From the NCBI GenBank assembly GCA_031549495.1, contig JAVBPS010000035.1, positions 1 to 35,477 of the forward strand: a DNA stretch of 35,477 nt, in the 5' to 3' direction. Every line of letters begins with the position of its first letter. Position 1 is the first letter of the stretch. This stretch comes from JAVBOW01 sp031549495 (GTDB taxonomy: Bacteria; Bacteroidota; Bacteroidia; Bacteroidales; Rikenellaceae). Made by a program: the position numbers and the translations under genes. The notes beneath the pieces are model-generated. The model was not told the DNA's origin and did not search any database. It was given only the letters and a program-made list of their open reading frames with translations. Below are positions 25,136 to 32,905 of the stretch, piece by piece.

Positions 25136-26281
25136 TCAGGCGTCTACCACCCAGTTTTTAGTGGTGGCGATAGCTATCTCGTCGTCGCCGAGGCCTGCTG
25201 AACCTGGACTCCCGATGTAGCAAATCACCGTGCCGAAGCTTTGGGCATTGCGTGAAGGCAGACTGGTGAGCAACGTTATCAATGAGGCTCTGTTCAGGAG
25301 GTTGTTGTAGCAAACCACGTATTCCAGTGCTGTATTTGTGCCGAGCGTCAGCGAGGTTAGGTTATTGCTACTACAGTACAGCCATAGCAGGGAAGTACAA
25401 CGGCCCAGATCCAATGCGGTCAGGCTGTTTCGTTCGCAATGCAGGCTTTGCAGGACAACACAATTACTTACGTCCAGCGCGGTCAGGCTGTTGTTGCCGC
25501 AATACAGCATTTTCAAGGCCGGGCATTTGTTCAGGTTCAGCGAGGATAGATCGTTGGACTCGCAGTTCAGGAACTCCAGCCCGGTGCATCTGGCCAGATT
25601 CAGTGAGGTTATTTTATTGTTGCTGCAGCCAAGCCTCTTGATTTCGGAGCATTTGCTCACGTCAAGTGCGTTTATTGAGTGGTTGTTGTGGCAATAAAGA
25701 TAGGTCAGTGCGGTACAATTGCTAATGTTCAGCGTGGATATGAAATTGTCACTGCAACTCAGAACAGTCAGAGCAGGGCATTGACTCACGTTCAACGAGG
25801 TCAAATAGTTATCGGCGCATTCAAGTTGTTTCAGTGCAGTACATTTACTCATGTCCAGTTCCGTCAGGCCGTTCCAGGTACAGTCAAGCAATGTCAATAC
25901 AGGCATATTGATGCTGAGAGACGTAAGGCGGGAATTACTGCAAACCAGGCTTGTAACGTTGCCTGTGATGGTAGCTTTGTAAGATTCCCTCAGATCGGGG
26001 TAGGCGTGATACACGCTATATTCGGGACCCCACATTTCCGACCTTTGTGCGGGCATGACGGCAAGGGTGATCGTTTGCAGTTCGGAACCGTCACCCCAGT
26101 CGATCGTTGCAGTACCGAAGCCGGCTATACGTATGCCGTCTGAAAGGCCTAATTGGCCGTTCGCGACGATAACCTGCGGTTCTTTGTCGTTGCCGTCGTC
26201 ATGCTTTTTGCATGAAGCCAGTGTCGTCACGCCAAACACGATCAGGCTGAGGAATGCAAAAAATGGGAATCGTTTTTTCAT
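25136..26281 (-). CDS. Leucine-rich-repeat lipoprotein
   Basis: Encodes 381 aa, SPII lipobox 'TLASC' (Cys24). Residues about 35-105 form a beta domain containing 'GTATIDWGDGSE', similar to PKD-like or internalin-type caps. About ten leucine-rich repeats of 21 residues follow (about 108-330), pattern 'LxxLxCxxNxLTSLdlSxC', a BspA-related surface repeat class with a conserved Cys per turn. The C-terminal cap has no repeats. Such proteins are surface exposed and bind proteins or host matrix. It is AT-richer than its neighbours and runs against the surrounding genes. It lies between two copies of the GH42 gene end, so it looks inserted. No link to sialic acid metabolism is evident. Confidence 0.85.
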   Translation of the reverse strand: MKKRFPFFAFLSLIVFGVTTLASCKKHDDGNDKEPQVIVANGQLGLSDGIRIAGFGTATIDWGDGSELQTITLAVMPAQRSEMWGPEYSVYHAYPDLRESYKATITGNVTSLVCSNSRLTSLSINMPVLTLLDCTWNGLTELDMSKCTALKQLECADNYLTSLNVSQCPALTVLSCSDNFISTLNISNCTALTYLYCHNNHSINALDVSKCSEIKRLGCSNNKITSLNLARCTGLEFLNCESNDLSSLNLNKCPALKMLYCGNNSLTALDVSNCVVLQSLHCERNSLTALDLGRCTSLLWLYCSSNNLTSLTLGTNTALEYVVCYNNLLNRASLITLLTSLPSRNAQSFGTVICYIGSPGSAGLGDDEIAIATTKNWVVDA

Positions 26282-26426
26282 CCGGTTATGGAATTGGTTG
26301 TTTAAATGTAAGACTCAAGATTTTGTAAATGTTCTTCGTTATGATTGGATAGGTTTGTCGCTAACGGCGATTAGTAGTATTTGTCATACAAAATAAACCT
26401 TATTTATTTAATAATCCAAATCGGAT

Positions 26427-26448
26427 AGTGGTGGTCTGGAAGCAGTAA
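26427..26448 (+). repeat. Duplicated 3' end of the GH42 gene
   Basis: GTGGTCTGGAAGCAGTAA at 26431-26448 is identical to the last 18 bp of the GH42 gene including its stop (25028-25045). Extended by four bases upstream the match has one mismatch (22 bp; 25024-25045 and 26427-26448). The copies flank the LRR gene as direct repeats. Confidence 0.85.
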
Positions 26449-26469
26449 AAGACTGATTTACACGTCAAA

Positions 26470-26503
26470 TTGAAGGCCGTCTGATCGTTCGGGCGGCCTT
26501 CAA
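26470..26503 (-). terminator. Terminator of the DUF5107 operon
   Basis: The arms TTGAAGGCCG (26470-26479) and CGGCCTTCAA (26494-26503) are perfect. On the minus strand the stem is followed by a T-rich stretch, 30 bp past the stop of the DUF5107 gene. Confidence 0.7.
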
Positions 26504-26532
26504 CATTATCCTGTTTAAGTTTGGCCCAGCTT

Positions 26533-29500
26533 CTAAAGCTCCATCAACCCCTCTGCAAGCATGGCCAGATGGCACTGCGCCCCCTGGTGGTTGGGATCGG
26601 CGGCGAGCACCTCGGCGAGGTATTTCGCGGCCTTTTCTTTATCGCCCAGCCCGGCGTGCCCCAGGCCCATCATGTAGTTGCAGTGGATGCGGTTGCGCCG
26701 CCCAAGGTCGTCCTCCCAGATCAGCAGGTCGGGCAGCGAAACGGCGAAATAGTCGAGTTTCACTTTGTCGAAGATGTGCTTCTCGCCATAGGAAACCAGC
26801 CGGTTGAAGCGGCTGCGGGCCTCGGCGTCGCGTCCGAGTTTGAGCAGCGCAAGCCCCTGGTAGAAGATCTTGTCGGGTTTCTGGTCGTTGTAGTAGAGGC
26901 TGTCCGAGGGTTCGCTGATCCCGTCCGAGGCCAATGAGAAGTAGTGTTGCGCCTTTTCGCTATCTGATTCGGCGCATCCGAGCCAATAATTAAAATCGTT
27001 TTCCTGGGCGCCGCGCAGTTTCCCTTCGCCCAGGTTATGGGGATACTCGAAACATTCCGTCAGCAGCGTAGCGGCCTGGGAGGCCTGGCCTTTGAGAAGA
27101 TGCTTTTTCGCCATTTCCACGCGCGAGGTCTGGTACTGTGCGGGTCCTTTGCCCTCACCCCCTTCCCACGGGTGGAATTTGCGGCTGTCGATCATCTCTT
27201 TAGCCTCTTCCCAGCGCCCCACCTGGTTGAGCAGGGTGACGTATTCCAGATAGAGGTCGTCGCGCAGGTCGACCTGCGGACGGTACTTGTCCAGCAGTGC
27301 CATGCGTTCGGCGTGTGGACGTCCCAGACGCTTGTAGAGTTGGTCCAACTCCATCAGCAGGCGCGTGTCCGCGGTGTCGAGCGCGAAGGCCTTTTCGAGG
27401 TGGTCGACCGCCTCCTGCACTCGCCCCAGTTTGTTGTAGTAACCCAGGGCGAGGTTGCGGCGGGCAGTGGGGAAGTTGCCGTCGAGGGCCACCGAGCGTT
27501 CCCAGCAGGCGATGGCGTCGGCGTGCTGGCGCTTATCGTACCACAGGTTGCCCAGATAGTAATATGCCTTGGCGTCCTGCGGGTTGGCCGCAATGGCGGC
27601 GTGCAACGCCAGGATCGCTTTCAGGCGGTTGGGGAAGCAGTATTCGGGGGAGTGGGCCGCGGCTTTGCCGAAAACCTCGCGTGCCTTTTCTGCTTGTCCG
27701 GACATTGTGAGCGCATACCCCATGTAGTAATACGTCATCGGGGAGGTGGCCGCACACACTTTCACGGCCGCTTCGAGCAGCGATACCGCCTCATCGTAAA
27801 GGCCCGCAGCGATGTAGTCCAGCGCGACCTCCTCGTAGTTATGGCATTCGCCGCGCATGATCTGCGAGTAATGGTCTTCGCCCGTGAGCAGGAATAATTC
27901 GTACAGGCAGCCGAAGTTGAATCGATCCACTTCCAACGATTCGCCTGCAAAGCGGATCGCGTCCTCTTTGCGCCCGAGGCGGCGCAGGATCGCCGTTTTC
28001 AGGTGGCGGCCCACCATGTTATCCCAGTTGCGTTTGAGGGAGCGGTCGATCTCCGTGAGCGCCTCGGCGTGTTCGCCGCGCATGCACGAGATCCGGGCCA
28101 GCGCGAAATATCCCGCGTCCTGCCACGCCCCGTTCCAACACGCCTTATAGAAATTGTCGTAAGCCTCGTCGGCTTTGCCCTGGAAAACGAGCGCCAGGCC
28201 CAGGTTGTAAAGCGGCTCGCCGTCATAGGGGTTGGGGTTGCGTTCGAGTTGCCGCTCCACCGCACGACGCAGGTAACTTTCAGCCTCTTCGAACTTGCCG
28301 TGGCGTATCAGCCACAGCCCGAGGGCGTTGTTGCAGCGGATGTCCGACGGATCGCGTTTCAGCGCCTCGCGGTAGTAGGCCGTCGGGTCGTAGGTCGCGT
28401 GGCGGTATTGCTCGAGGTGTTGCCCCGTGAGGAACAGTTCCTCGCAGGTCTGGATTTCGCAAGGCTCTTTTGCCGCTTTCGCTGGGTCGGGGAGTTCTTT
28501 GATCTGCTCTTCCACGCCCTGCCATGCTAACAGGCATTTGCCCGTGGCGGCATCGGAAAGTTCCAGCGCAAGCTGCGAAAATTTCGCCCCGGGGGCGTCT
28601 ACGCGCTTTTCCCAGACCTTTTCCGGCGAAACGGCGATGGTCTCGGCCAACAACTCTTTACCGGCCCCACGCAACGATACGCGCACATGATCCATGGCCC
28701 GTGTGGCGAACACCTTCACCACGAGTTGCCCGCCATCCCGCTCGACATTCAGCAACAGGTCGGCCGAGGCGTTCTTGACCACCCCCAGTTCGCGGTAGGG
28801 CATGAAATACTGGGTAAAGGTCTTCTCCTCGTAGGGTTGCAGCCAGCTGAAATCGGGCTGGTTGTCGGTGTAGATGCCCGTCATCAACTCGATGTAGGGA
28901 CCATCGGCGTCGGTCAGGTTGCGGTCCCACGCCACCCCGAAATCGCCGTTGCCCCACGTCCATTGCTTCTTGCCCGGTGAAACGTGGTGGTTGGCCACGT
29001 GCAGCAATCCGGCACGGGTGTCGTTCTCGTAGCCGCCCACGAAGTTGTAGCCCGATTTAATGGCCATATACGAGGTCGGTACAGGGATATTCTTGTAACG
29101 CGAGATGTCCACCCCGGCCGAATAATCCATCTTGTAATAGGTCCCCGTGGCGATGGGGAAAGCCGACACGTCGCGCTTGCCGTGGTCGAAGACGGCGTTC
29201 ACGTCGGGCGGGAAAACGCTCTGGTACTCGTCGTTGACCGCCACGGCGGGGTTGGCCCACCACAGGAAAGTCTGCGGGACGGGAGTCGGATTGTAGACTT
29301 TGCCGCGGATCTCGATCACCGCCCGGCCGGGGCGCAACGTGAAGCCCGCCGCACCGCGCTGGTGGAACATCCGCTCGCGCTCGCTCACCCACACGGTCGC
29401 CCCGCCGTCCGCCAACTCCTCGATCGTGTAATCGACCGGCGTGTAGGTGCTCGGCCGGTGGTGCTGGGGCCAGTTGAACTCGATGCCGCCCGAGATCCAC

Positions 29501-29823
29501 GGGCCTGCAAGTCCGACCAGCGCGGGCTTGATCACGTGGTTGTAATAGACGAAGTGGCGCTGTTTGATCTTGTCCCAGGCCATCTGGATGCGCCCGCCCA
29601 ACTCGGGCAGGATCATCACCTTGATGTACTCGTTCTCGAGCCACAGGGCGTTGTAGGTCTTGTCGATTGGCGCGTCGGAAATCTTTTCGATCACCGGGTA
29701 GGGATAGACGACCCCGCTGCTGCCCTGGTAGACGCGCTTTTCGAGGAACATCGGGTTCTTTTCCGCCGGCCCGATTTCGTATGTGGGGATGACGATATCC
29801 TCCCGCCAGACTTTGACTTTCAT
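26533..29823 (-). CDS. DUF5107 and tetratricopeptide-repeat protein
   Basis: Encodes 1096 aa with no signal peptide or membrane segment, so it is probably cytoplasmic. Residues about 35-350 are the DUF5107 domain, with a galactose-mutarotase-like beta sandwich ('LPELGGRIQMAWDKI', 'SGGIEFNWPQHHRPSTYTPVDY', 'TFLWWANPAVAVNDEYQSVFPPD'). A linker beta domain follows to about 450. From about 470 to the end are many TPR units ('NNALGLWLIRHGKFEEAESYLRRAVE', 'YYLGNLWYDKRQHADAIACWERSVAL'). Histidine and acidic residues in the first domain could be catalytic, as in epimerases or glycoside-processing enzymes, but the activity is not known to me. It starts 7 bp after the sugar porter stop, so they are co-transcribed. 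Confidence 0.85.
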   Translation of the reverse strand: MKVKVWREDIVIPTYEIGPAEKNPMFLEKRVYQGSSGVVYPYPVIEKISDAPIDKTYNALWLENEYIKVMILPELGGRIQMAWDKIKQRHFVYYNHVIKPALVGLAGPWISGGIEFNWPQHHRPSTYTPVDYTIEELADGGATVWVSERERMFHQRGAAGFTLRPGRAVIEIRGKVYNPTPVPQTFLWWANPAVAVNDEYQSVFPPDVNAVFDHGKRDVSAFPIATGTYYKMDYSAGVDISRYKNIPVPTSYMAIKSGYNFVGGYENDTRAGLLHVANHHVSPGKKQWTWGNGDFGVAWDRNLTDADGPYIELMTGIYTDNQPDFSWLQPYEEKTFTQYFMPYRELGVVKNASADLLLNVERDGGQLVVKVFATRAMDHVRVSLRGAGKELLAETIAVSPEKVWEKRVDAPGAKFSQLALELSDAATGKCLLAWQGVEEQIKELPDPAKAAKEPCEIQTCEELFLTGQHLEQYRHATYDPTAYYREALKRDPSDIRCNNALGLWLIRHGKFEEAESYLRRAVERQLERNPNPYDGEPLYNLGLALVFQGKADEAYDNFYKACWNGAWQDAGYFALARISCMRGEHAEALTEIDRSLKRNWDNMVGRHLKTAILRRLGRKEDAIRFAGESLEVDRFNFGCLYELFLLTGEDHYSQIMRGECHNYEEVALDYIAAGLYDEAVSLLEAAVKVCAATSPMTYYYMGYALTMSGQAEKAREVFGKAAAHSPEYCFPNRLKAILALHAAIAANPQDAKAYYYLGNLWYDKRQHADAIACWERSVALDGNFPTARRNLALGYYNKLGRVQEAVDHLEKAFALDTADTRLLMELDQLYKRLGRPHAERMALLDKYRPQVDLRDDLYLEYVTLLNQVGRWEEAKEMIDSRKFHPWEGGEGKGPAQYQTSRVEMAKKHLLKGQASQAATLLTECFEYPHNLGEGKLRGAQENDFNYWLGCAESDSEKAQHYFSLASDGISEPSDSLYYNDQKPDKIFYQGLALLKLGRDAEARSRFNRLVSYGEKHIFDKVKLDYFAVSLPDLLIWEDDLGRRNRIHCNYMMGLGHAGLGDKEKAAKYLAEVLAADPNHQGAQCHLAMLAEGLMEL

Positions 29824-29830
29824 GGGGGTG

Positions 29831-31222
29831 CTATTTTACAAGTTCTTTTTCGATCTCTTCGAGGCTCTTGTTCTTGGTCTCGGGCACGCGGAGCCAGATG
29901 AATATCAGCCCGGCCAGGCAGATCGCCCCGTAGGTCCAGAACGTCCCGGCAGCGCCCAGCGCCTTGTTCAGCAGCGGGAACGTATAGGTCAGGATGAAGC
30001 AGGCCGACCAGAGCGCGAACGTGGCGATCGCCATCGCTGCACCGCGCACCGCGTTGGGGAATATTTCGGATACGACCACCCACATGACCGGCGCCAGCGA
30101 CATGGCGTAGCAGGCGATGGCCGCTACCACGATAATCAGCAGCGCGATGCCGCTCAGGTGGAAGAAATAGGCCGCTCCCATGAGCAGGTAGATCAGCGTC
30201 AGCCCCCCGGCGCCGATCAGCAGCAGCGGCCTGCGCCCGATGCGGTCGACCGTGAAGATCGCCACGAAGGTGAACACGAGGTTCGTTACGCCCGTCACCA
30301 CGATGTTCATCAGGATGTCGGAGACCCCGTAACCCGCCGCCGCGAAGATTTCCTGGGCGTAGTTGAAGATCACGTTGATGCCGCACCATTGCTGGAACAC
30401 GGCCAGCACGACACCTATAATAAGCACCTTGCGCATGGAAGGGTGCAGCAGTTTGCGCAGCGGGCGCACGCCGTCGGCGTTATCGTCGGCCGAAGCGGCT
30501 TGCATCTGGGCATATTCCGTCCGCGCGTATTCATCCCCGCCGATGCGGCGCAACACGTTCGTCGCGCGGCTTTCCATGCCTTTGACGGCCAGCCAACGGG
30601 GGCTTTCCGGGATCAGGAACGAGAAAATAAAGAACAGTACCGCCGGGACGTTGCCTGCCCAGAACATCCAGCGCCATCCCATCTGCCCGTTCCACGACTC
30701 GCGGATACCCTCGATGGTGGCGTCCTGCGCCACCGGTTCCGCGATCAGCCAGTTGCATATCTGGGCGGCCAGAATACCTATAACTATGGTGAGCTGGTTG
30801 ATCGATACGAACCGCCCGCGCATCGACGAGGGCGACACCTCGGCGATATACATCGGCGAAAGGTTCGACGCGATCCCAATCCCGAAACCGCCTACGATCC
30901 GGTAGGCGACGAACATGGCGAAGTTGCTGGTGGCCCCCGTGCCGACCGCCGCCACGATGAACAGGAAAGCGGCCCCGATAAGCATTTTTTTGCGCCCATA
31001 CCGGTCCGAGAACAATCCGGCCAGCAGCGCTCCGACCAGGCAACCGATCAATGCGCTACTCATGGCCCAGCCCTGCATCACGGGGTTGTGGGAGATGCCG
31101 AAGAAAGGCTCGTAGAACGGTTTGGCCCCGCCGATCACGACCCAGTCGTAACCGAAGAGCAATCCCCCCATGGCCGAAACGAGGGAGATCAGGATCAGGT
31201 AGCGGTGGTTGATTTTATCCAT
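29831..31222 (-). CDS. MFS sugar porter (XylE/GLUT type)
   Basis: Encodes 463 aa with 12 predicted membrane segments. Sugar-porter signatures are clear: 'GGLLFGYDWVVIGG' in helix 1, 'SDRYGRKK' in loop 2-3, 'PESPRWL' after helix 6, 'QQWCGINVIFNYA' in helix 7, 'VDRIGRRPLL' in loop 8-9 and 'PETKNKSLEEIE' at the C terminus. It imports a monosaccharide or small glycoside by proton symport across the inner membrane. It is transcribed with the DUF5107 gene and divergently from an AraC regulator, so the sugar is probably the substrate of that protein. The sugar is not identifiable. Confidence 0.92.
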   Translation of the reverse strand: MDKINHRYLILISLVSAMGGLLFGYDWVVIGGAKPFYEPFFGISHNPVMQGWAMSSALIGCLVGALLAGLFSDRYGRKKMLIGAAFLFIVAAVGTGATSNFAMFVAYRIVGGFGIGIASNLSPMYIAEVSPSSMRGRFVSINQLTIVIGILAAQICNWLIAEPVAQDATIEGIRESWNGQMGWRWMFWAGNVPAVLFFIFSFLIPESPRWLAVKGMESRATNVLRRIGGDEYARTEYAQMQAASADDNADGVRPLRKLLHPSMRKVLIIGVVLAVFQQWCGINVIFNYAQEIFAAAGYGVSDILMNIVVTGVTNLVFTFVAIFTVDRIGRRPLLLIGAGGLTLIYLLMGAAYFFHLSGIALLIIVVAAIACYAMSLAPVMWVVVSEIFPNAVRGAAMAIATFALWSACFILTYTFPLLNKALGAAGTFWTYGAICLAGLIFIWLRVPETKNKSLEEIEKELVK

Positions 31223-31250
31223 TGCCGGGTAAGGTTGAATTGTTATATTG

Positions 31251-31312
31251 CAAATTTATGGAGGATTGTCAACCTTTAAAATAGATTTTTCCATTTTTAT
31301 AATGGAAAAATC
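31251..31312. promoter_or_regulatory. Sugar-porter operon promoter and adjacent dyad (candidate AraC site)
   Basis: On the minus strand TAAATTTG (31258-31251) is a perfect -7 element, with TTTT 19 bp upstream as a near -33. Directly upstream is an 11-bp inverted repeat GATTTTTCCAT / ATGGAAAAATC (31284-31294, 31302-31312) with a 7-nt spacer, placed where an activator would contact polymerase. The rest of the 31223-31440 gap is AT-rich without genes. Confidence 0.6.
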
Positions 31313-31440
31313 GACTGTTTATCAAAATATTTAATTACTTCTATAATGCGTTGAATCATTATAATATGAAAACACAATGTATTTTTCTGTCTGTGTTGTT
31401 GTTTTTTTTACTACATTCGCCAGGACCATAACCGGATAGT

Positions 31441-32328
31441 ATGGCAAAGATCAAAGACGGTTTTCGTGGCAGCAGGGCCATTGTCCTGCCCGCCTCGGTG
31501 ATTGCCGGGATTGACGAAGATCCGTTCGCGTCGAAACTCTACATCACCGACATCGGTTATTATCCCCACGCCCGGCACCACTACCGCGCGCGCCGGGAGG
31601 CGTCCGGACAGTACGTCCTGATCTATTGCGTCGACGGGCGGGGATGGTTCGAGGTGGGGGGACGCACGCACAACATTGCCGCCAACCAGCTCTTTATCCT
31701 GCCGCGCGGGATTCCGCACGCCTACGGGGCCGATCCGCACGATCCATGGACGATCTATTGGCTGCACTTCAACGGCGAGATGGCGCCTTTTTACGCCGAG
31801 GGCCACGATGAGCCCACATCGATCCCGCCCAACGATGAATCGCGCATCATGGACCGCCTCTCCCTTTTCGAGGATATTTTCCGGGTGCTCGAAAATGGGT
31901 ACAGCCGCGAGAATATCCATTATGCCTGTTCGTGTCTCTACCATTTCCTCGGATCGGTCAAATACATCGGTAAATTCCGCGAGTCGGCCGGCCGGCAGGA
32001 ACACAGCAAGGACGTGGTGGAGCGTGCGATCGCCTATATGAAGGAGCACATCGAGAAAAATCTGCCTGTCGAGGAGCTGTGCGCCTACCTGGGCTATTCG
32101 TCCTCTTATTTTTCCAATCTTTTCCGCTCGCGTACCGGCTATTCTCCCAAGAGCTATATGCTGCAACTCAAGGTCCAGGCCGCCTGCCGCCTGCTCGATT
32201 TCACAGATATGAAAATTAACCAGGTCTGCCACAAGGTCGGGTTTGCCGACCCCTATCATTTCACCAAAATGTTCACCCGCCAGATGGGGAGTTCGCCGAT
32301 TAAGTACCGCAATAAGGCGAAAGGGTGA
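31441..32328 (+). CDS. AraC-family transcriptional regulator with cupin sensor
   Basis: Encodes 295 aa. The N-terminal cupin-like AraC ligand domain (about 20-165) contains 'YVLIYCVDGRGWFEVGG', 'NQLFILPRGIPHAYGA' and 'WTIYWLHFNG'. The C-terminal double helix-turn-helix (about 190-292) has 'LPVEELCAYLGYSSSYFSNLFRS' trimmed to the usual pattern and 'VCHKVGFADPYHFTKMF'. It is divergent from the sugar porter and DUF5107 genes. It is likely their sugar-responsive activator, acting at the dyad 31284-31312. It is the last gene before the right island end. Confidence 0.92.
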   Translation: MAKIKDGFRGSRAIVLPASVIAGIDEDPFASKLYITDIGYYPHARHHYRARREASGQYVLIYCVDGRGWFEVGGRTHNIAANQLFILPRGIPHAYGADPHDPWTIYWLHFNGEMAPFYAEGHDEPTSIPPNDESRIMDRLSLFEDIFRVLENGYSRENIHYACSCLYHFLGSVKYIGKFRESAGRQEHSKDVVERAIAYMKEHIEKNLPVEELCAYLGYSSSYFSNLFRSRTGYSPKSYMLQLKVQAACRLLDFTDMKINQVCHKVGFADPYHFTKMFTRQMGSSPIKYRNKAKG

Positions 32329-32333
32329 TTGCA

Positions 32334-32580
32334 TTCATCGCGCAGATGATTAAACTTTCATCTCCTGTTACAGAAGCAACGGGGCAGTGAGCCGGTTGAC
32401 TGAAGCCAAGCTACCGATCTACGTAAATGAAAAAATAAAAATATAATCCGCGAGAATGGTTTTCATGGAAAAATGTTTTGTTGAGTAAATGTTGTGTAAA
32501 ATAAACCATCCCACCTGCTGTGTGTAGCGCATGTACAACACCAGCAACAGGATACATACGTATTTACTGATCGCAAAAAC
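32334..32580. other. Right-end non-coding region of the island
   Basis: No gene is seen. ATGTTGTGTAA at 32489-32499 repeats exactly the tandem 11-mers near the integrase and lies 82 bp inside attR, fitting an arm-type integrase site. The rest is AT-rich. Confidence 0.55.
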
Positions 32581-32626
32581 ACCTTGCCAAGGTTGGGGTC
32601 GCGAGTTCGAGTCTCGTTTTCCGCTC
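32581..32626 (+). repeat. Attachment site attR, truncated tRNA-Gly 3' half
   Basis: Exact 46-bp copy of 3969-4014. It lacks the acceptor 5' strand and D arm, so it cannot make a tRNA. It is followed by bases different from the left copy, with no encoded CCA. It probably is the original chromosomal 3' end displaced by the island. Confidence 0.93.
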
Positions 32627-32630
32627 TCCG

Positions 32631-32653
32631 GGCCTCTTTTTAGAGGCCTTTTT
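32631..32653 (+). terminator. Terminator after attR
   Basis: The stem GGCCTCT / AGAGGCC with a TTTT loop is followed by five T. It is probably the original terminator of tRNA-Gly before island insertion. Confidence 0.75.
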
Positions 32654-32774
32654 CTTTTGGCAGGGTGCGGCAATTCACCGCAGATCACTCAAATTATCAG
32701 TTAGTTATATTGTTTTGGCACTGTGTGCGGATAGAAGCCCGAAGCAGCGCCCGGCAAGGGAACCGTGTGCAAAT

Positions 32775-32810
32775 CGTGGTACAAAGTTTTGACCGCGAAA
32801 TTGTACCACG
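32775..32810. repeat. 10-bp inverted repeat upstream of second integrase
   Basis: CGTGGTACAA (32775-32784) and TTGTACCACG (32801-32810) are perfect reverse complements with a 16-bp spacer, 95 bp before the integrase start. It could be an integrase or excisionase binding site, or an element end. The remaining 32654-32905 gap shows no gene; TAATTTTG at 32874-32881 fits a -7 element. Confidence 0.5.
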
Positions 32811-32905
32811 AATAAGGGTTTTTAAGCACTGATTTGCAGTTGTTTGCATAGCGGAGCGAAAGGTATTCCAGACTAATTTTGTAACCCCTTAAAACGGTTA
32901 AAGTT

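Noticed and set aside
25300..25930. Regular repeats of about 63 bp resembling a CRISPR or tandem array
   Set aside because: The period equals 21 codons and the translation gives leucine-rich repeats; the DNA units vary as expected for a coding repeat.
29783..31279. 498-codon open frame on the plus strand
   Set aside because: Antisense to the sugar porter, whose signature motifs are all intact.
32581..32626. A second tRNA-Gly gene
   Set aside because: Only the 3' half is present; the acceptor 5' strand and D arm are missing. It is the attR copy.
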